A stretch of 25,363 bases of DNA from a virus. The translations under genes and the position numbers were made by a program. The stretch covers positions 1 through 25,363 of IMG/VR virus record IMGVR_UViG_3300020202_000206, one strand, 5' to 3'. The notes under the pieces are model-generated. The model was given only the letters and a program-made list of their open reading frames with translations, was not told where the DNA came from and searched no databases. Positions 1 through 8,047 of the stretch are shown in pieces (within the stretch, counting starts at the first letter, position 1; every line of letters begins with the position of its first letter).

Positions 1-1006
1 GCCGCGCCGCATGGATCTCCATGGTCGGCTCCATCTCGCCGGCCAGCATGGCGCGCACGCTCTTGAGCTTCTCCTCGAGGCCGAGCGCCTTGTACTTGGG
101 GTCGGCGATGGCGGCGTCGATTTCTGGGAGCAGTTCCTCAACGCTGATGGAACGGTCGCCCTGCTTTTCGAGGGCGCGCGGCTTCTCGACGTTCTGCAAG
201 CGCTGCCTGTTGAGGCGCTCCTGGACCTCAAGCTCCTTCTGGAGCGTCCTGGCGGTCCGCTCGCCGACGATCCCGCGCCCCCGTGAATTCGGCTCCACGC
301 CGAACTGAGCAGAGGGGGCGTTCTCAGCCACCGGGCCAGGCAAGGGCGAGATTCGCGCCCCCTGCTGCTCCATGAGGCGAACGTTCTCGCCCGTCGTGGT
401 GCGGGAGTCGCGGATTGCCTTAGCCGAGCCCCCGGCCCCTTCGCCAAGAAGCTGGAACCCAGCCCCGAGCAGGGGGGTGGGGATGCGCCAGTCGGTGAAC
501 GGGATGTTCGTGTACTTGGCCGCCTCGGCCGCGGCGGGGAGGGGGTTCTGCCCCTTGGCGGCCGCCTCGGCTGCCGCTCCCGTGGCGTTGGCCCCGGACG
601 CAACGACGCCGGCTCCGAGCAGGCGCATCGGGAGGCTCATCATGTGGGGCATGACGAGCTCTCCGCCGAACATGCCAGCCGCCGAGCCCACAGCGTTGCC
701 GATGCTGGCCGCTTCTAGTTCCTTGCGCTCTGCCGGGGGAAGGAAGGTCCAGTTAGGCACCCCCTCGTAGGCGACGCCCGGGAAGATGTGCTGTGACTCT
801 CCGGGCTCGAGGTCGATCTGGGTGATGTCCCGCTTCGGGGCAGGGGAAGCGGCCAGGGCGCGCATCTGCATGGGTCGCTCCGCAGGCGACGGGCCCGTCA
901 CCTTCCTCCTCTCAGCCTGCACCTCGGCCGCGGCCTTCTTGAGGTCCGCCATGGTCCAACCCTGCTGAATCAAACGATCTAGCGCGCCATCCCGCTTGTC
1001 AGCCAT
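1..1006 (-). CDS. Putative DNA-ejection / internal virion protein, C-terminus outside window
   Basis: The frame is open from an ATG at 1006 to the left edge, giving 335 residues with no stop, so the protein is longer. A GGAGG lies 11 bases before the ATG. The N-terminus (1-45) is charged and helical. Residues about 95-150 are a Gly/Ala/Met-rich, weakly hydrophobic stretch that could be membrane-active, and residues about 250-330 look like a charged coiled coil. I recognise no family motif. Its place after the tail genes, last in a block of three or four similar proteins, matches where P22-type phages keep their ejection proteins (gp7, gp20, gp16), which leave the capsid with the DNA and form a conduit across the cell envelope. 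It is separated from the 508-aa gene by an opposite-strand lipoprotein gene. The role is inferred from position and composition only. Confidence 0.6.
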   Translation of the reverse strand, partial: MADKRDGALDRLIQQGWTMADLKKAAAEVQAERRKVTGPSPAERPMQMRALAASPAPKRDITQIDLEPGESQHIFPGVAYEGVPNWTFLPPAERKELEAASIGNAVGSAAGMFGGELVMPHMMSLPMRLLGAGVVASGANATGAAAEAAAKGQNPLPAAAEAAKYTNIPFTDWRIPTPLLGAGFQLLGEGAGGSAKAIRDSRTTTGENVRLMEQQGARISPLPGPVAENAPSAQFGVEPNSRGRGIVGERTARTLQKELEVQERLNRQRLQNVEKPRALEKQGDRSISVEELLPEIDAAIADPKYKALGLEEKLKSVRAMLAGEMEPTMEIHAAR

Positions 1007-1064
1007 GGGACACTGAACCTCCGCTCAGCTTGTGGAGGAGATCCCGCGGCGCAACACTGGCGCC

Positions 1065-1451
1065 ATGAAGCGGATAGCGGCGGCGCTCGTGGTCGTTCTT
1101 TTTGCGGCATGCGGCGGCGACAACGACGGCCCGTGCGCGAGTCGGGACGGACTTTACCGGGTTACGCTCGTTGCCCAGTCTGGCAACTGCGGCACCATCT
1201 CTGACATCGTTCTTAACGCCAACATGGCGCCCAGCAACATGTCCTGCACCGGAGGCTCCACGCCGTCGGCTGATATGTGCTCTGCGACGGTCGACACGAC
1301 GTGCGCGGTTGAAGGCGGCTCCGTCACCATGCGCGGACGTGTCACATGGAATCGCACGGGATCGCTCGGCACCGGGACGGTCTATTTCGACGTGGTTGAC
1401 CGAGCAGGCGGATGCCACGGCGTCTACAGCGCCACCTACCGAAAGATCTAA
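1065..1451 (+). CDS. Small lipoprotein (moron) on the strand opposite the virion genes
   Basis: A 128-aa protein with a lipoprotein signal: Met-Lys-Arg, a hydrophobic run (residues 4-14) and a lipobox-like L-F-A-A-C ending at Cys16. The mature part begins C-G-G-D-N-D and has six further cysteines (24, 42, 61, 72, 80, 117), enough for three disulfides, so export and lipidation are likely. The ATG at 1065 is chosen because it puts the signal at the N-terminus; a GTG at 1032 would bury it. No good ribosome site precedes it. It lies between two leftward virion genes and ends 8 bases from the stop of the 508-aa gene, so it must have its own promoter, which I could not identify. Phage lipoproteins of this kind (for example T5 Llp) can block superinfection by binding receptors; that role here is inference. 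The style of the N-terminus resembles myxobacterial lipoproteins. Confidence 0.75.
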   Translation: MKRIAAALVVVLFAACGGDNDGPCASRDGLYRVTLVAQSGNCGTISDIVLNANMAPSNMSCTGGSTPSADMCSATVDTTCAVEGGSVTMRGRVTWNRTGSLGTGTVYFDVVDRAGGCHGVYSATYRKI

Positions 1452-1459
1452 CCGCGCTG

Positions 1460-2986
1460 TCACTGCTTGCCGCCTCCTAGCAACTGCTTCAGCAACTCGG
1501 GGTTATTCCTAAGCGCATCCTTGAGTGCCTCCGGGTTGCCCGGCTTCTGCCTTGGTGCCTTCCCGCCGTAGCCGGCGCGAGACGCCCCCGCAATCTCGTC
1601 GATCTTGTCGTAGAGCATCCCCTGCTTCAGGGCTGCCACGTCGTCATCGTCGCCGGGAAGGCGGATGTACCGCTGCATGACGTTTTGCCACTCGTTCGGC
1701 TGAATAACAGCGCCGGTCTCCTTGCGGAGGACGTCCGTGGTTAGCTCAAGGCTCAGGTAGTAGGACTTCAGGTCGGTGCCCTGGAGCTTCTCGCTGATGT
1801 CCTTGTAGGCCCCCGTGCGCATAGCAATGGCCTTCTTGCCCGGGTTGGCCTCGAAATACGCCTCGTCGGCGAGGTGCTGAAGGATGGTCTCGCTGGCTTC
1901 CTTGGAAAGCGGCGGCAAGGCGTATAGCTGATCAGCGATGCTCGCCAGGCGAGACGCCTTGGCAGTCGCCACGCGCTCAGGCTCGGTCAACTTCTCTTGG
2001 CGGTTTCGCATGGCCGACGCCGTGCGGATGCTGCTCCTCTCCGCCTGCTCCAAGCGCTCCAGTTCGCTCACGCGATCTGTCCACGCCTTCGCGATGGCGT
2101 CCTTATCCGGAGGCAAGGCGCCGTTGGAGACGACGTTATACACATCCTTGAGCGCCTCGCGCTTGATGGGCGTGTCGGCAAGCGGGGCCATGTTCTGCAC
2201 GATCTCGGCGCCGATCTTCGCCCGCGCCGCCCGCGCCTCGGTCTCCGCCGACGAGGACATCAGCAGCGTCTTGCCGTTGGGCAAAAACGCCTGATACATC
2301 CCCTGCGCGGCCTTCTCCTGGCCCTCTCGCTCGTTCTCGGCCGCCGTGCGGACGTCGACGTATTTTTCGGCCTCCTTGGCGAGCCCCGCGTCGGTCCCCA
2401 TGCCGGCGAGGCTGAACGGCGAGAACATGGGCAGACCGAGCGGGCTCACCATGGGGAGCGCCCGGTTGGCCGTGCGGACCTTGCCCTCGTCCTCGACGGC
2501 CCGCCGCCCCTCCTCGGTCTTCAGCGCCTCGGGTGCCTCCGGGGGCTTGAACTCCGGCAGGCGGTATGGACCGAACTCGACACCGTGCGCCCCGGCGATG
2601 ACGGCGGCGCGGTTGGGGTTCTGGCCCTCGACGGCCTCTTGCACCTTCTCGATGGCGCCTGCGGCGTCTTTCTGCCGCTCCCGCTCGATGCGCGCCTTTT
2701 CCTCTGCCGCCTTCGCCTCGAGCTCCTGGCGCTTGAGCTCACGCGCACGCTCGTCCTCGGTCTGGATGCGCCACGACTCGCGCTCGTTGTCCTGATAGCG
2801 CTCGGTCAACTCGCGGGCGAACTGCGACTCGCGGTCCAGCCGCTCACGCTCGCGCAGCTCTAGCTCCTGCTTGCGCCGCCGCGCTTCCCCGGCCGCCTGC
2901 ATCGAGGCAAGGAACATCCCCGCCCCGGAGGAGTAGATCTCCTCAGGCTTCGCGAACGAGACGTTTGGTGTCTGCCAGTAGCTCAT
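1460..2986 (-). CDS. Coiled-coil virion protein, candidate DNA-ejection protein
   Basis: A 508-aa protein. Residues about 30-130 are extremely rich in Glu, Arg, Lys and Gln and should form a long coiled coil. A central segment of about 170-200 is richer in Pro, Gly and Met, and the rest is mostly helical. There is no signal peptide or enzyme motif. It starts at 2986, sharing one base with the stop of the 152-aa gene (TGATG), so translation is probably coupled. Size and position resemble P22 gp20 (471 aa), an ejection protein, but I see no clear sequence signature, so this is inference from gene order, length and helical character. A tail-associated or scaffold-like structural protein is the alternative. 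Confidence 0.7.
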   Translation of the reverse strand: MSYWQTPNVSFAKPEEIYSSGAGMFLASMQAAGEARRRKQELELRERERLDRESQFARELTERYQDNERESWRIQTEDERARELKRQELEAKAAEEKARIERERQKDAAGAIEKVQEAVEGQNPNRAAVIAGAHGVEFGPYRLPEFKPPEAPEALKTEEGRRAVEDEGKVRTANRALPMVSPLGLPMFSPFSLAGMGTDAGLAKEAEKYVDVRTAAENEREGQEKAAQGMYQAFLPNGKTLLMSSSAETEARAARAKIGAEIVQNMAPLADTPIKREALKDVYNVVSNGALPPDKDAIAKAWTDRVSELERLEQAERSSIRTASAMRNRQEKLTEPERVATAKASRLASIADQLYALPPLSKEASETILQHLADEAYFEANPGKKAIAMRTGAYKDISEKLQGTDLKSYYLSLELTTDVLRKETGAVIQPNEWQNVMQRYIRLPGDDDDVAALKQGMLYDKIDEIAGASRAGYGGKAPRQKPGNPEALKDALRNNPELLKQLLGGGKQ

Positions 2987-3444
2987 CAGTAGGCCCGTAG
3001 GGTCGGGTTTTCCTCGTCAGGAGTGTCGGCGTAGGGGTCGAGGCCCAGCAGATCCGAGATGGTCTTGATGCGCGGGTTCTGCCGCCTGATGATGGGGCCC
3101 GTGGCGCGGCTCACCGCCTCCCTGGGATCGTAGGGGGCGGGCTCTGGCTCCGGGGTCCGCCGTCTTGGGAACACGGCGGCGTAGTCGGGGATGCCGGAGA
3201 AAATCGAGGTCCCCGGATCGTCGTAGAAGTACCCAGGCGAGGCGGAGCCCGTCGCCGTGGGGGGAGCATCGAACGCCGCCCCGATGCTGGCGCCCCCGGG
3301 CTTGCCGGCCCGCCCGCCGTCGACTCGCGCACCGTCGATCATGCGCCCGAGACGCGTATCCCAGAAGTCGGGCTTCGGCTCAGCCTTTCGCTCGCGGTAG
3401 GTCTGGATTGCCCACACACCGGGCACGCGGCTATAGGCGGCCAT
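2986..3444 (-). CDS. Hypothetical protein in the ejection-protein cluster
   Basis: A 152-aa protein of no recognised family, rich in Pro, Gly, Arg and Asp and probably partly disordered. It has no membrane segment, signal peptide or catalytic motif. It overlaps the 218-aa gene upstream and the 508-aa gene downstream by one base each, so the three are probably translated together. Its place between candidate ejection proteins suggests a minor virion protein. Being real is well supported by the tight packing and strong third-position GC in this frame; the function is unknown. Confidence 0.65.
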   Translation of the reverse strand: MAAYSRVPGVWAIQTYRERKAEPKPDFWDTRLGRMIDGARVDGGRAGKPGGASIGAAFDAPPTATGSASPGYFYDDPGTSIFSGIPDYAAVFPRRRTPEPEPAPYDPREAVSRATGPIIRRQNPRIKTISDLLGLDPYADTPDEENPTLRAY

Positions 3445-4100
3445 CAGAACGCCGCTCCCAGAATCGAGGACAGCGTGCCCACCTGATCCCGGTGTCGCGC
3501 GAGTCGGTTGCTGGTCCCGGCGAGCCGCGCGTTGATGGCGCCGAGTTTCCCAGCGATGAGGTTGGAGGTGCCAGAGTCGGTCAGGCCGCTAACCTGATTC
3601 GCTCGCGACTGACCGAGGTTGTTCACGCGGTCAAATGCGTTGCCCAGGCGGGTCTCGGTCGCCTGCTGCGATCCCGCCGCAAGGTCCGCCATCTGCCGCG
3701 CCTCGGACGCCCCCAGGTCGGCATTCAGGTTCCCGATCGCCCTGAGCGCCGCGCCCGAGTTGTTGAGACCTCGGGCGGCGAAGGCGTCCCCGATGGACTT
3801 GGCGCCGAGCTCGCGCGCCCGGATCTGGTCGGCCGAGGTCCCGCTCTGCCGCTCCATGTACAGGCGCTCGAGCGCTCCAGGGCCATCCATCACCCCGCCG
3901 CCACCGTATAGCTGCTCCCAGTAGCGAGCCGCGGGGAGCGTCTGGTCTAGCGCCCGGCCGATGCCCCGCTGCGTGTCGTCGTACGCCTGGCGACCCGTGG
4001 CGTCCAGTTCCTCGCCGGCTCGGCGGTTGGCCGCCTCGGCGTCCTTGTAGGGCCGCCCGGTGAGAAAGTCCATGATGGGGTTTTGGGTGATGGAAAACAC
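3444..4100 (-). CDS. Putative internal virion / DNA-ejection protein
   Basis: A 218-aa protein, mostly helical, rich in Ala, Gly, Asn, Arg and Gln, with repeating A-x-x-x-A/G spacing (for example the stretch around residues 100-190). The N-terminus (about 1-20) is short and mildly hydrophobic, and the C-terminus ends in a small hydrophobic Ile-Leu-Gly-Ala-Ala-Phe. This resembles small ejection proteins such as P22 gp7 or T7 gp14 in size and composition, but I cannot point to a diagnostic motif. It starts at 4100, directly after the stop of the gp10-like gene at 4101. It is the first of the run of candidate ejection genes, as gp7 is in P22-like phages. Confidence 0.6.
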   Translation of the reverse strand: MFSITQNPIMDFLTGRPYKDAEAANRRAGEELDATGRQAYDDTQRGIGRALDQTLPAARYWEQLYGGGGVMDGPGALERLYMERQSGTSADQIRARELGAKSIGDAFAARGLNNSGAALRAIGNLNADLGASEARQMADLAAGSQQATETRLGNAFDRVNNLGQSRANQVSGLTDSGTSNLIAGKLGAINARLAGTSNRLARHRDQVGTLSSILGAAF

Positions 4101-5834
4101 CTAGTCCTCCAGTAGCTCGAACGTCTCCTCGAACGGCCCAACCAGCGCACCGACTCCTGCGCCGATTGTCAACTCCCATTGTCGCCTAACGTACGGGCGC
4201 GAAACGATCCTTTTCACCAATTCCGGCCTATTTTGCTCCGCTGCCCCTAGGCTCAGTTGCAACGGTTTGGACCATGCACCGGGACGGTCCGCCCAGCGCA
4301 GTTCAATGAACGGCGGGTTAGTCGCGCCCAATGAACCGAGCCCCCGTTTCAACGGAACCCGGAGTGTCAACGTTTGCTTTGGCCCCTCGGTCCCGCGGCC
4401 CTGAAATCCGAGGCGGGCCCGGCCGATGATGGGTTGCCCAGCGACGGACACCGCGTCCATGTCGAGTTTCGCAATCTCGCCCGTGGAGAGCCCCACGAGG
4501 AACACGTTCTGCTCGGGCCAGAAGAACGAAGAAACAATGGGGTAGGCGGCATAATCACCAAGGGTGGTGTCGTAGCCCAGCAGGCGGAACCAGCGTTTCG
4601 CATCGATGTCGTAGGCGAACGCGACGCCGGCCGAGGGGAAGCGCCACACCAGAAGGCGGTAATTGTCGACCTTCCAGTAAAACCCGGTGCAGTCGTCCAC
4701 GTGGGGCAGGTTCTTGATGGTCCGGGTGATGTCCGGTCGGGAGATGGGGGTGGGGTCGTCGCGAACCGACGAGATGACGAACTCCCGATCCTCGGTCAGC
4801 CAGGCGAAGGCCCGCTTCTCGAGGAGGTTGATGATCGAATACCGGACGCAGCCCTGGTTGAGCGTGTATTGGGGCGCATATCCGACGTTGGCGTCAGGGG
4901 CGAAGATCTGGACCGTCCGCGCACCGAAGAGAAACACCTCGTCACTGTTCTCGTGGATGGCGTAGACGGCATCGGGCCGCGCCTCGGCCTCGGCGAAGTT
5001 CAGGGCGTCCCATGCGGTCGATGACGTGTGGTCCGTGCCGCTGGGCTCGGTCCACGAGAACTGCCCCGAGGCATCGAAGGCGTTGGCCACGGCCCGCTGG
5101 GCATTGGCGACGACGTGCGAGGCCCGCGGCCCGTTGCTCACCCTCGAGGATAGTCCGCTGCCCGTCCACGATTGCATCAGCCCGCCCCCGGCAACGAGAA
5201 GCGTGCTCTTCGTGGCGGCAAACACCGGAGGCTGGTTGCCGTCGAGCTTGGTGGTGGCGGTCCCGTTGGAGAGCGGCGAGATGAGCCCGGGGGCGGAGAT
5301 GGCCCACAGGCGGCGATCCTTGGTGACGTAGACAACCGCCCCCTTGAACTCGGTGATCCCGATGACCTCGCGCTCCGCAGCGTCGGCCACCTGATCCCAG
5401 TCCGTGCCGTCGTATTTGAAATGAAACGTCCCCGGCCCCGTCACCGCCGCCCCGGTGGCGAGCTGGAGAGGCGCATACCCGGAGGGCGCGCTGCTGGCGT
5501 TGTGGGCGAGCGTGGTAGCGCCGGGGAGCACCAGGGTCACGATGTCCCCCGATGCCCAGTCCGTGGTGCGGATGAAACTCACCGATCCCGGACCCGTGAT
5601 CGTGAACTTGTGCCACCCCTTGCCCACCAGGGCCACCTGGGACGCGGCCTCAACGGTGATGCTCGTAGAAGGGAACCACGACCAGGAGGACGTGCCGGGG
5701 GCAAGGCGGATGAACCCCGCGGCGTCCTTGAGGATGTTGGCGATCTGGGGGTTTCCCCCGGCCACCTCATCCACGGCATCGGATAGGCCGATTCCGAAGT
5801 CGAGCGGGGCCTTCTGAACGGCTAGTTCAGCCAT
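4101..5834 (-). CDS. P22 gp10-like tail accessory (packaged-DNA stabilization) protein
   Basis: A 577-aa protein. Residues about 155-560 read as a beta-propeller-like protein of the phage stabilization family (P22 gp10). The stretch around 285-345 is typical: Asn-Ser-Asp-Glu-Val-Phe-Leu-Phe-Gly-Ala-Arg-Thr, then a Gly-Cys-Val segment and Ala-Trp-Leu-Thr-Glu-Asp. In P22, gp10 joins the portal/gp4 adaptor to the tail needle and holds DNA in the filled head. Residues about 72-148 carry an extra beta domain ending Tyr-Asp-Gly-Thr-Asp-Trp that also forms the C-terminus of the neighbouring tailspike. It sits right after the Arg-Leu-Ala-Pro-Gly segment (43-47), where the family's normal N-terminal strands should continue, so it looks like an insertion. 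The start shares one base with the tailspike stop. The last 80 codons (about 4130-4380) appear less GC-rich than the rest. Confidence 0.8.
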   Translation of the reverse strand: MAELAVQKAPLDFGIGLSDAVDEVAGGNPQIANILKDAAGFIRLAPGTSSWSWFPSTSITVEAASQVALVGKGWHKFTITGPGSVSFIRTTDWASGDIVTLVLPGATTLAHNASSAPSGYAPLQLATGAAVTGPGTFHFKYDGTDWDQVADAAEREVIGITEFKGAVVYVTKDRRLWAISAPGLISPLSNGTATTKLDGNQPPVFAATKSTLLVAGGGLMQSWTGSGLSSRVSNGPRASHVVANAQRAVANAFDASGQFSWTEPSGTDHTSSTAWDALNFAEAEARPDAVYAIHENSDEVFLFGARTVQIFAPDANVGYAPQYTLNQGCVRYSIINLLEKRAFAWLTEDREFVISSVRDDPTPISRPDITRTIKNLPHVDDCTGFYWKVDNYRLLVWRFPSAGVAFAYDIDAKRWFRLLGYDTTLGDYAAYPIVSSFFWPEQNVFLVGLSTGEIAKLDMDAVSVAGQPIIGRARLGFQGRGTEGPKQTLTLRVPLKRGLGSLGATNPPFIELRWADRPGAWSKPLQLSLGAAEQNRPELVKRIVSRPYVRRQWELTIGAGVGALVGPFEETFELLED

Positions 5835-7369
5835 CAGAGCACGTTCCGCCCGTCTTCCTTCCAGTCGGTCCCGTCGTACATCAGCACCAGCGAGTCATTT
5901 GCCGAGGCAGTGAAGGCCGCGGTGAGCTGGATAGGGGCGTAGTTCGCCGCCGCGCCGCCCGTGTTGTCGTTGACCGTGGGCGTGCCGCTGAACTGAAGCG
6001 TGATCTTGTCGCCCGGTCTGCGCCCGAGGGTCTCGATGTGGTCGATGTTCGTGTTTCCGGTGACCACGAAGAACCGCCCGCCTCGAGGAGCGATGGCCGC
6101 CGCTGCGGTGACGTCGGCCCCCTTGCGCCCGCCCTCGAAGCTCCCCCAGAGCGACCCAGCCGCCAGATCCGTGATCTTGGCGGTGTCGATCTCGTTCCCG
6201 TACTCCCGGAACCCGATGGCCCCGGTTGCCTGGATGTTGATGTCGGTGGTGCAACTGGCGAAAGATGACCCGCGCATGGACACGGTGGAGCCGACAAAGC
6301 CCGAGGTGATGCTCAGACCCGTAGCCAGCGACTCGAAGTAACAGTCATCGATCGAGATACGCCCATCGGCGTCTGCGATCTTGATGCCCGTGCCGGCACC
6401 GGAGAAGTAGCAGGCCCGCACGCTATGGAACCGCGTGTTTGCGTCCTTGAAGTGAAGCCCGAACTGCCCCGACGCCGGGGAGAAGTAGACGCCGTTGATT
6501 TGGCCCCAGAAAGCGCCGCTTTCGACCCGAATCCCCTCGGCGAAGTTGCTGATGATGAGGTTCTGGAAGATGTCGTTATCGCCGGCCGTCTGGATGGCGT
6601 AGCCGGTCGATGCCGCGTTGGCTGTGAGCTGCAATTTCTCGATCTGGACGTTCCACCCGCTCCCGATGGTGAAGATGTTTGCGGTCGCGCTGGTGCTCTT
6701 GAGGATCGTGGCGTTGAACCCCGCGCCCTCGACTAGAAGCCCGTTGAAATCGATGGTCGCCAGGGCGGCATCGAGCATGTACGTTCCAGGCGGAACGATG
6801 AGCCGCCCGCCACCCGCCGACTTGATGGCGGCGATGGCACTGTTAAAAGCGCTGGTATCGATGGCCGAGCCGTTCCCGGTGGCCCCCCGGTCCTTGACCG
6901 AGAGACCGCGCTCGCTGATGACGACCCGTAGAGCCCGCTCCGTCCCGCCCGGGGCGTCCTGGTAGTTGCCGTCCTTGCCGCCGAGGCTCGCCCCCACGCG
7001 GTCAAGCGCCGTCGAGGCAGGCAGCTTGCCCCCGGCCCCTTGCGAGCCGTCGGTCTTGGTTCCGGTGAAGTAGGCGCTCTCCACCTCGACGCCGGCCGCG
7101 GCGGTGGCGGTGGCGCGCTCGACGGTGTACGTGGTCCCGTCGGAATCCTGGGCCACGACCTTGACCACGCCATCGGTAAACACCGTGGCCTGGCCCGCGG
7201 AGTTGGCTGTCACCGGCTGGGAGAGCGTGCTCGTCTTGTTGGCGTCGCCGTAAACGGCGGTCTGGGTCGTCGTCCCGGGGACGTAGAACCAGATCTTCGC
7301 GGCTGACATCGCCGTCCCGTCCGACTTGCGGAGCCCATCGAGCTGGAGCCAGGTAAGAGGGGAAGCCAT
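5834..7369 (-). CDS. Tailspike with pectate-lyase-like beta-helix
   Basis: A 511-aa protein in three parts. Residues about 20-90 (I-W-F-Y-V-P-G-T-T-T onward) match the short beta domain that many podovirus tail fibres use to bind the particle. Residues about 157-430 begin with the pectate-lyase-superfamily opening (V-K-D-R-G-A-T-G-N-G and, 20 residues on, G-G-G-R-L-I-V-P-P-G-T-Y) and continue as a right-handed parallel beta-helix, the fold of polysaccharide-cutting tailspikes. The last 80 residues are a beta domain shared with the gp10-like protein. The likely role is to bind, and perhaps cut, a host surface polysaccharide. Catalytic residues cannot be assigned by eye, so depolymerase activity is inference. 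It follows the adaptor gene by 3 bases. At 511 aa it is compact for a tailspike (P22 gp9 has about 670). Confidence 0.82.
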   Translation of the reverse strand: MASPLTWLQLDGLRKSDGTAMSAAKIWFYVPGTTTQTAVYGDANKTSTLSQPVTANSAGQATVFTDGVVKVVAQDSDGTTYTVERATATAAAGVEVESAYFTGTKTDGSQGAGGKLPASTALDRVGASLGGKDGNYQDAPGGTERALRVVISERGLSVKDRGATGNGSAIDTSAFNSAIAAIKSAGGGRLIVPPGTYMLDAALATIDFNGLLVEGAGFNATILKSTSATANIFTIGSGWNVQIEKLQLTANAASTGYAIQTAGDNDIFQNLIISNFAEGIRVESGAFWGQINGVYFSPASGQFGLHFKDANTRFHSVRACYFSGAGTGIKIADADGRISIDDCYFESLATGLSITSGFVGSTVSMRGSSFASCTTDINIQATGAIGFREYGNEIDTAKITDLAAGSLWGSFEGGRKGADVTAAAAIAPRGGRFFVVTGNTNIDHIETLGRRPGDKITLQFSGTPTVNDNTGGAAANYAPIQLTAAFTASANDSLVLMYDGTDWKEDGRNVL

Positions 7370-7372
7370 CGT

Positions 7373-8047
7373 CTACCTCAGGGTGAAGCGGAACCCGCCG
7401 CGCTCGGTGTTGTCCTTGAACATCGTTTGTTTGGCCTGCTCGGCCCGCCGCTCGAGGCGGTCGATCTTGTCGGCGCTCTTGCCGGCCTTCTCCGCCAGCC
7501 AGACGGCCCCGGCCAGCACCACGGCCTTGATGACACGCTGGTTGACGTCGGCGGTTGTCCCGGAGGCCAGGTCCCGGATCAACTTCGCCCGGACGTAGGT
7601 GATGCTCGAGACGGTCGAGTCAGGGACCGGGTGCAGAGTCATCACCACCGAGTCCTTGCGCTCGACGAGGGCACGCGTCGGGATGCCCTGCTGCGTTTTG
7701 TTCGAGATCCGCATGTACTCGTCGAGGGTCATGCGGTCCACCTCGTACGTCGAGGTTGAGCTGCTGGTCAGCGTGACGTATGCGGGAAACTCGACGTCGA
7801 TGGTGTCGGCGTCCACCGTGACCGTCGCCGTCCCGGCCGTGAGCGTCTTGGTGACCCGCTCCACCTGGCGCAGAAGCCGCCCGGCCGCCTGCCACTCCTT
7901 GAGCTCGGCGTTGAGCCAGTCGGCGAAGGATTGCACCTCCTCGCCGGTGGGGTCCTCGTAGTCACCGAGGACGCCCGCCGTCCGCATGGACAGTTTCGCC
8001 AGGCTGGTGAGGTCTGGGTTATAGCTGTAGCTCGAGGAGATGGCCAT
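7373..8047 (-). CDS. Head-to-tail adaptor, P22 gp4-like
   Basis: A 224-aa protein resembling the tail accessory factors that bind under the portal after packaging. It has a helical N-terminus (D-W-L-N-A-E-L-K-E-W around residue 45) and a mixed middle (L-D-E-Y-M-R-I-S-N-K, then R-A-L-V-E-R-K-D and T-L-H-P-V-P-D), the usual layout of gp4-type adaptors. A strand (S-S-I-T-Y-V-R-A-K-L-I-R-D-L) and C-terminal helices follow. In P22, gp4 is 166 aa, so this one is somewhat longer. It shares one base with the 591-aa gene stop and is followed by the tailspike and gp10-like genes, exactly the partners expected for this role. Confidence 0.78.
   Translation of the reverse strand: MAISSSYSYNPDLTSLAKLSMRTAGVLGDYEDPTGEEVQSFADWLNAELKEWQAAGRLLRQVERVTKTLTAGTATVTVDADTIDVEFPAYVTLTSSSTSTYEVDRMTLDEYMRISNKTQQGIPTRALVERKDSVVMTLHPVPDSTVSSITYVRAKLIRDLASGTTADVNQRVIKAVVLAGAVWLAEKAGKSADKIDRLERRAEQAKQTMFKDNTERGGFRFTLR

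Noticed and set aside
999-1463. A 154-codon minus-strand frame opposite the lipoprotein
   Set aside because: It would fit the strand of neighbours, but its protein is Arg-rich and lacks pattern, while the plus frame has a clean lipoprotein signal.
1997-2863. A 288-codon plus-strand frame opposite the 508-aa gene
   Set aside because: Arg/Leu/Gly-rich composition typical of an antisense shadow; the minus frame is a coherent coiled-coil protein.
4256-4263. GTTGCAAC within the gp10-like gene
   Set aside because: Same core as the putative operators, but it lies in mid-gene, lacks the extended palindrome and is explained by coding sequence.
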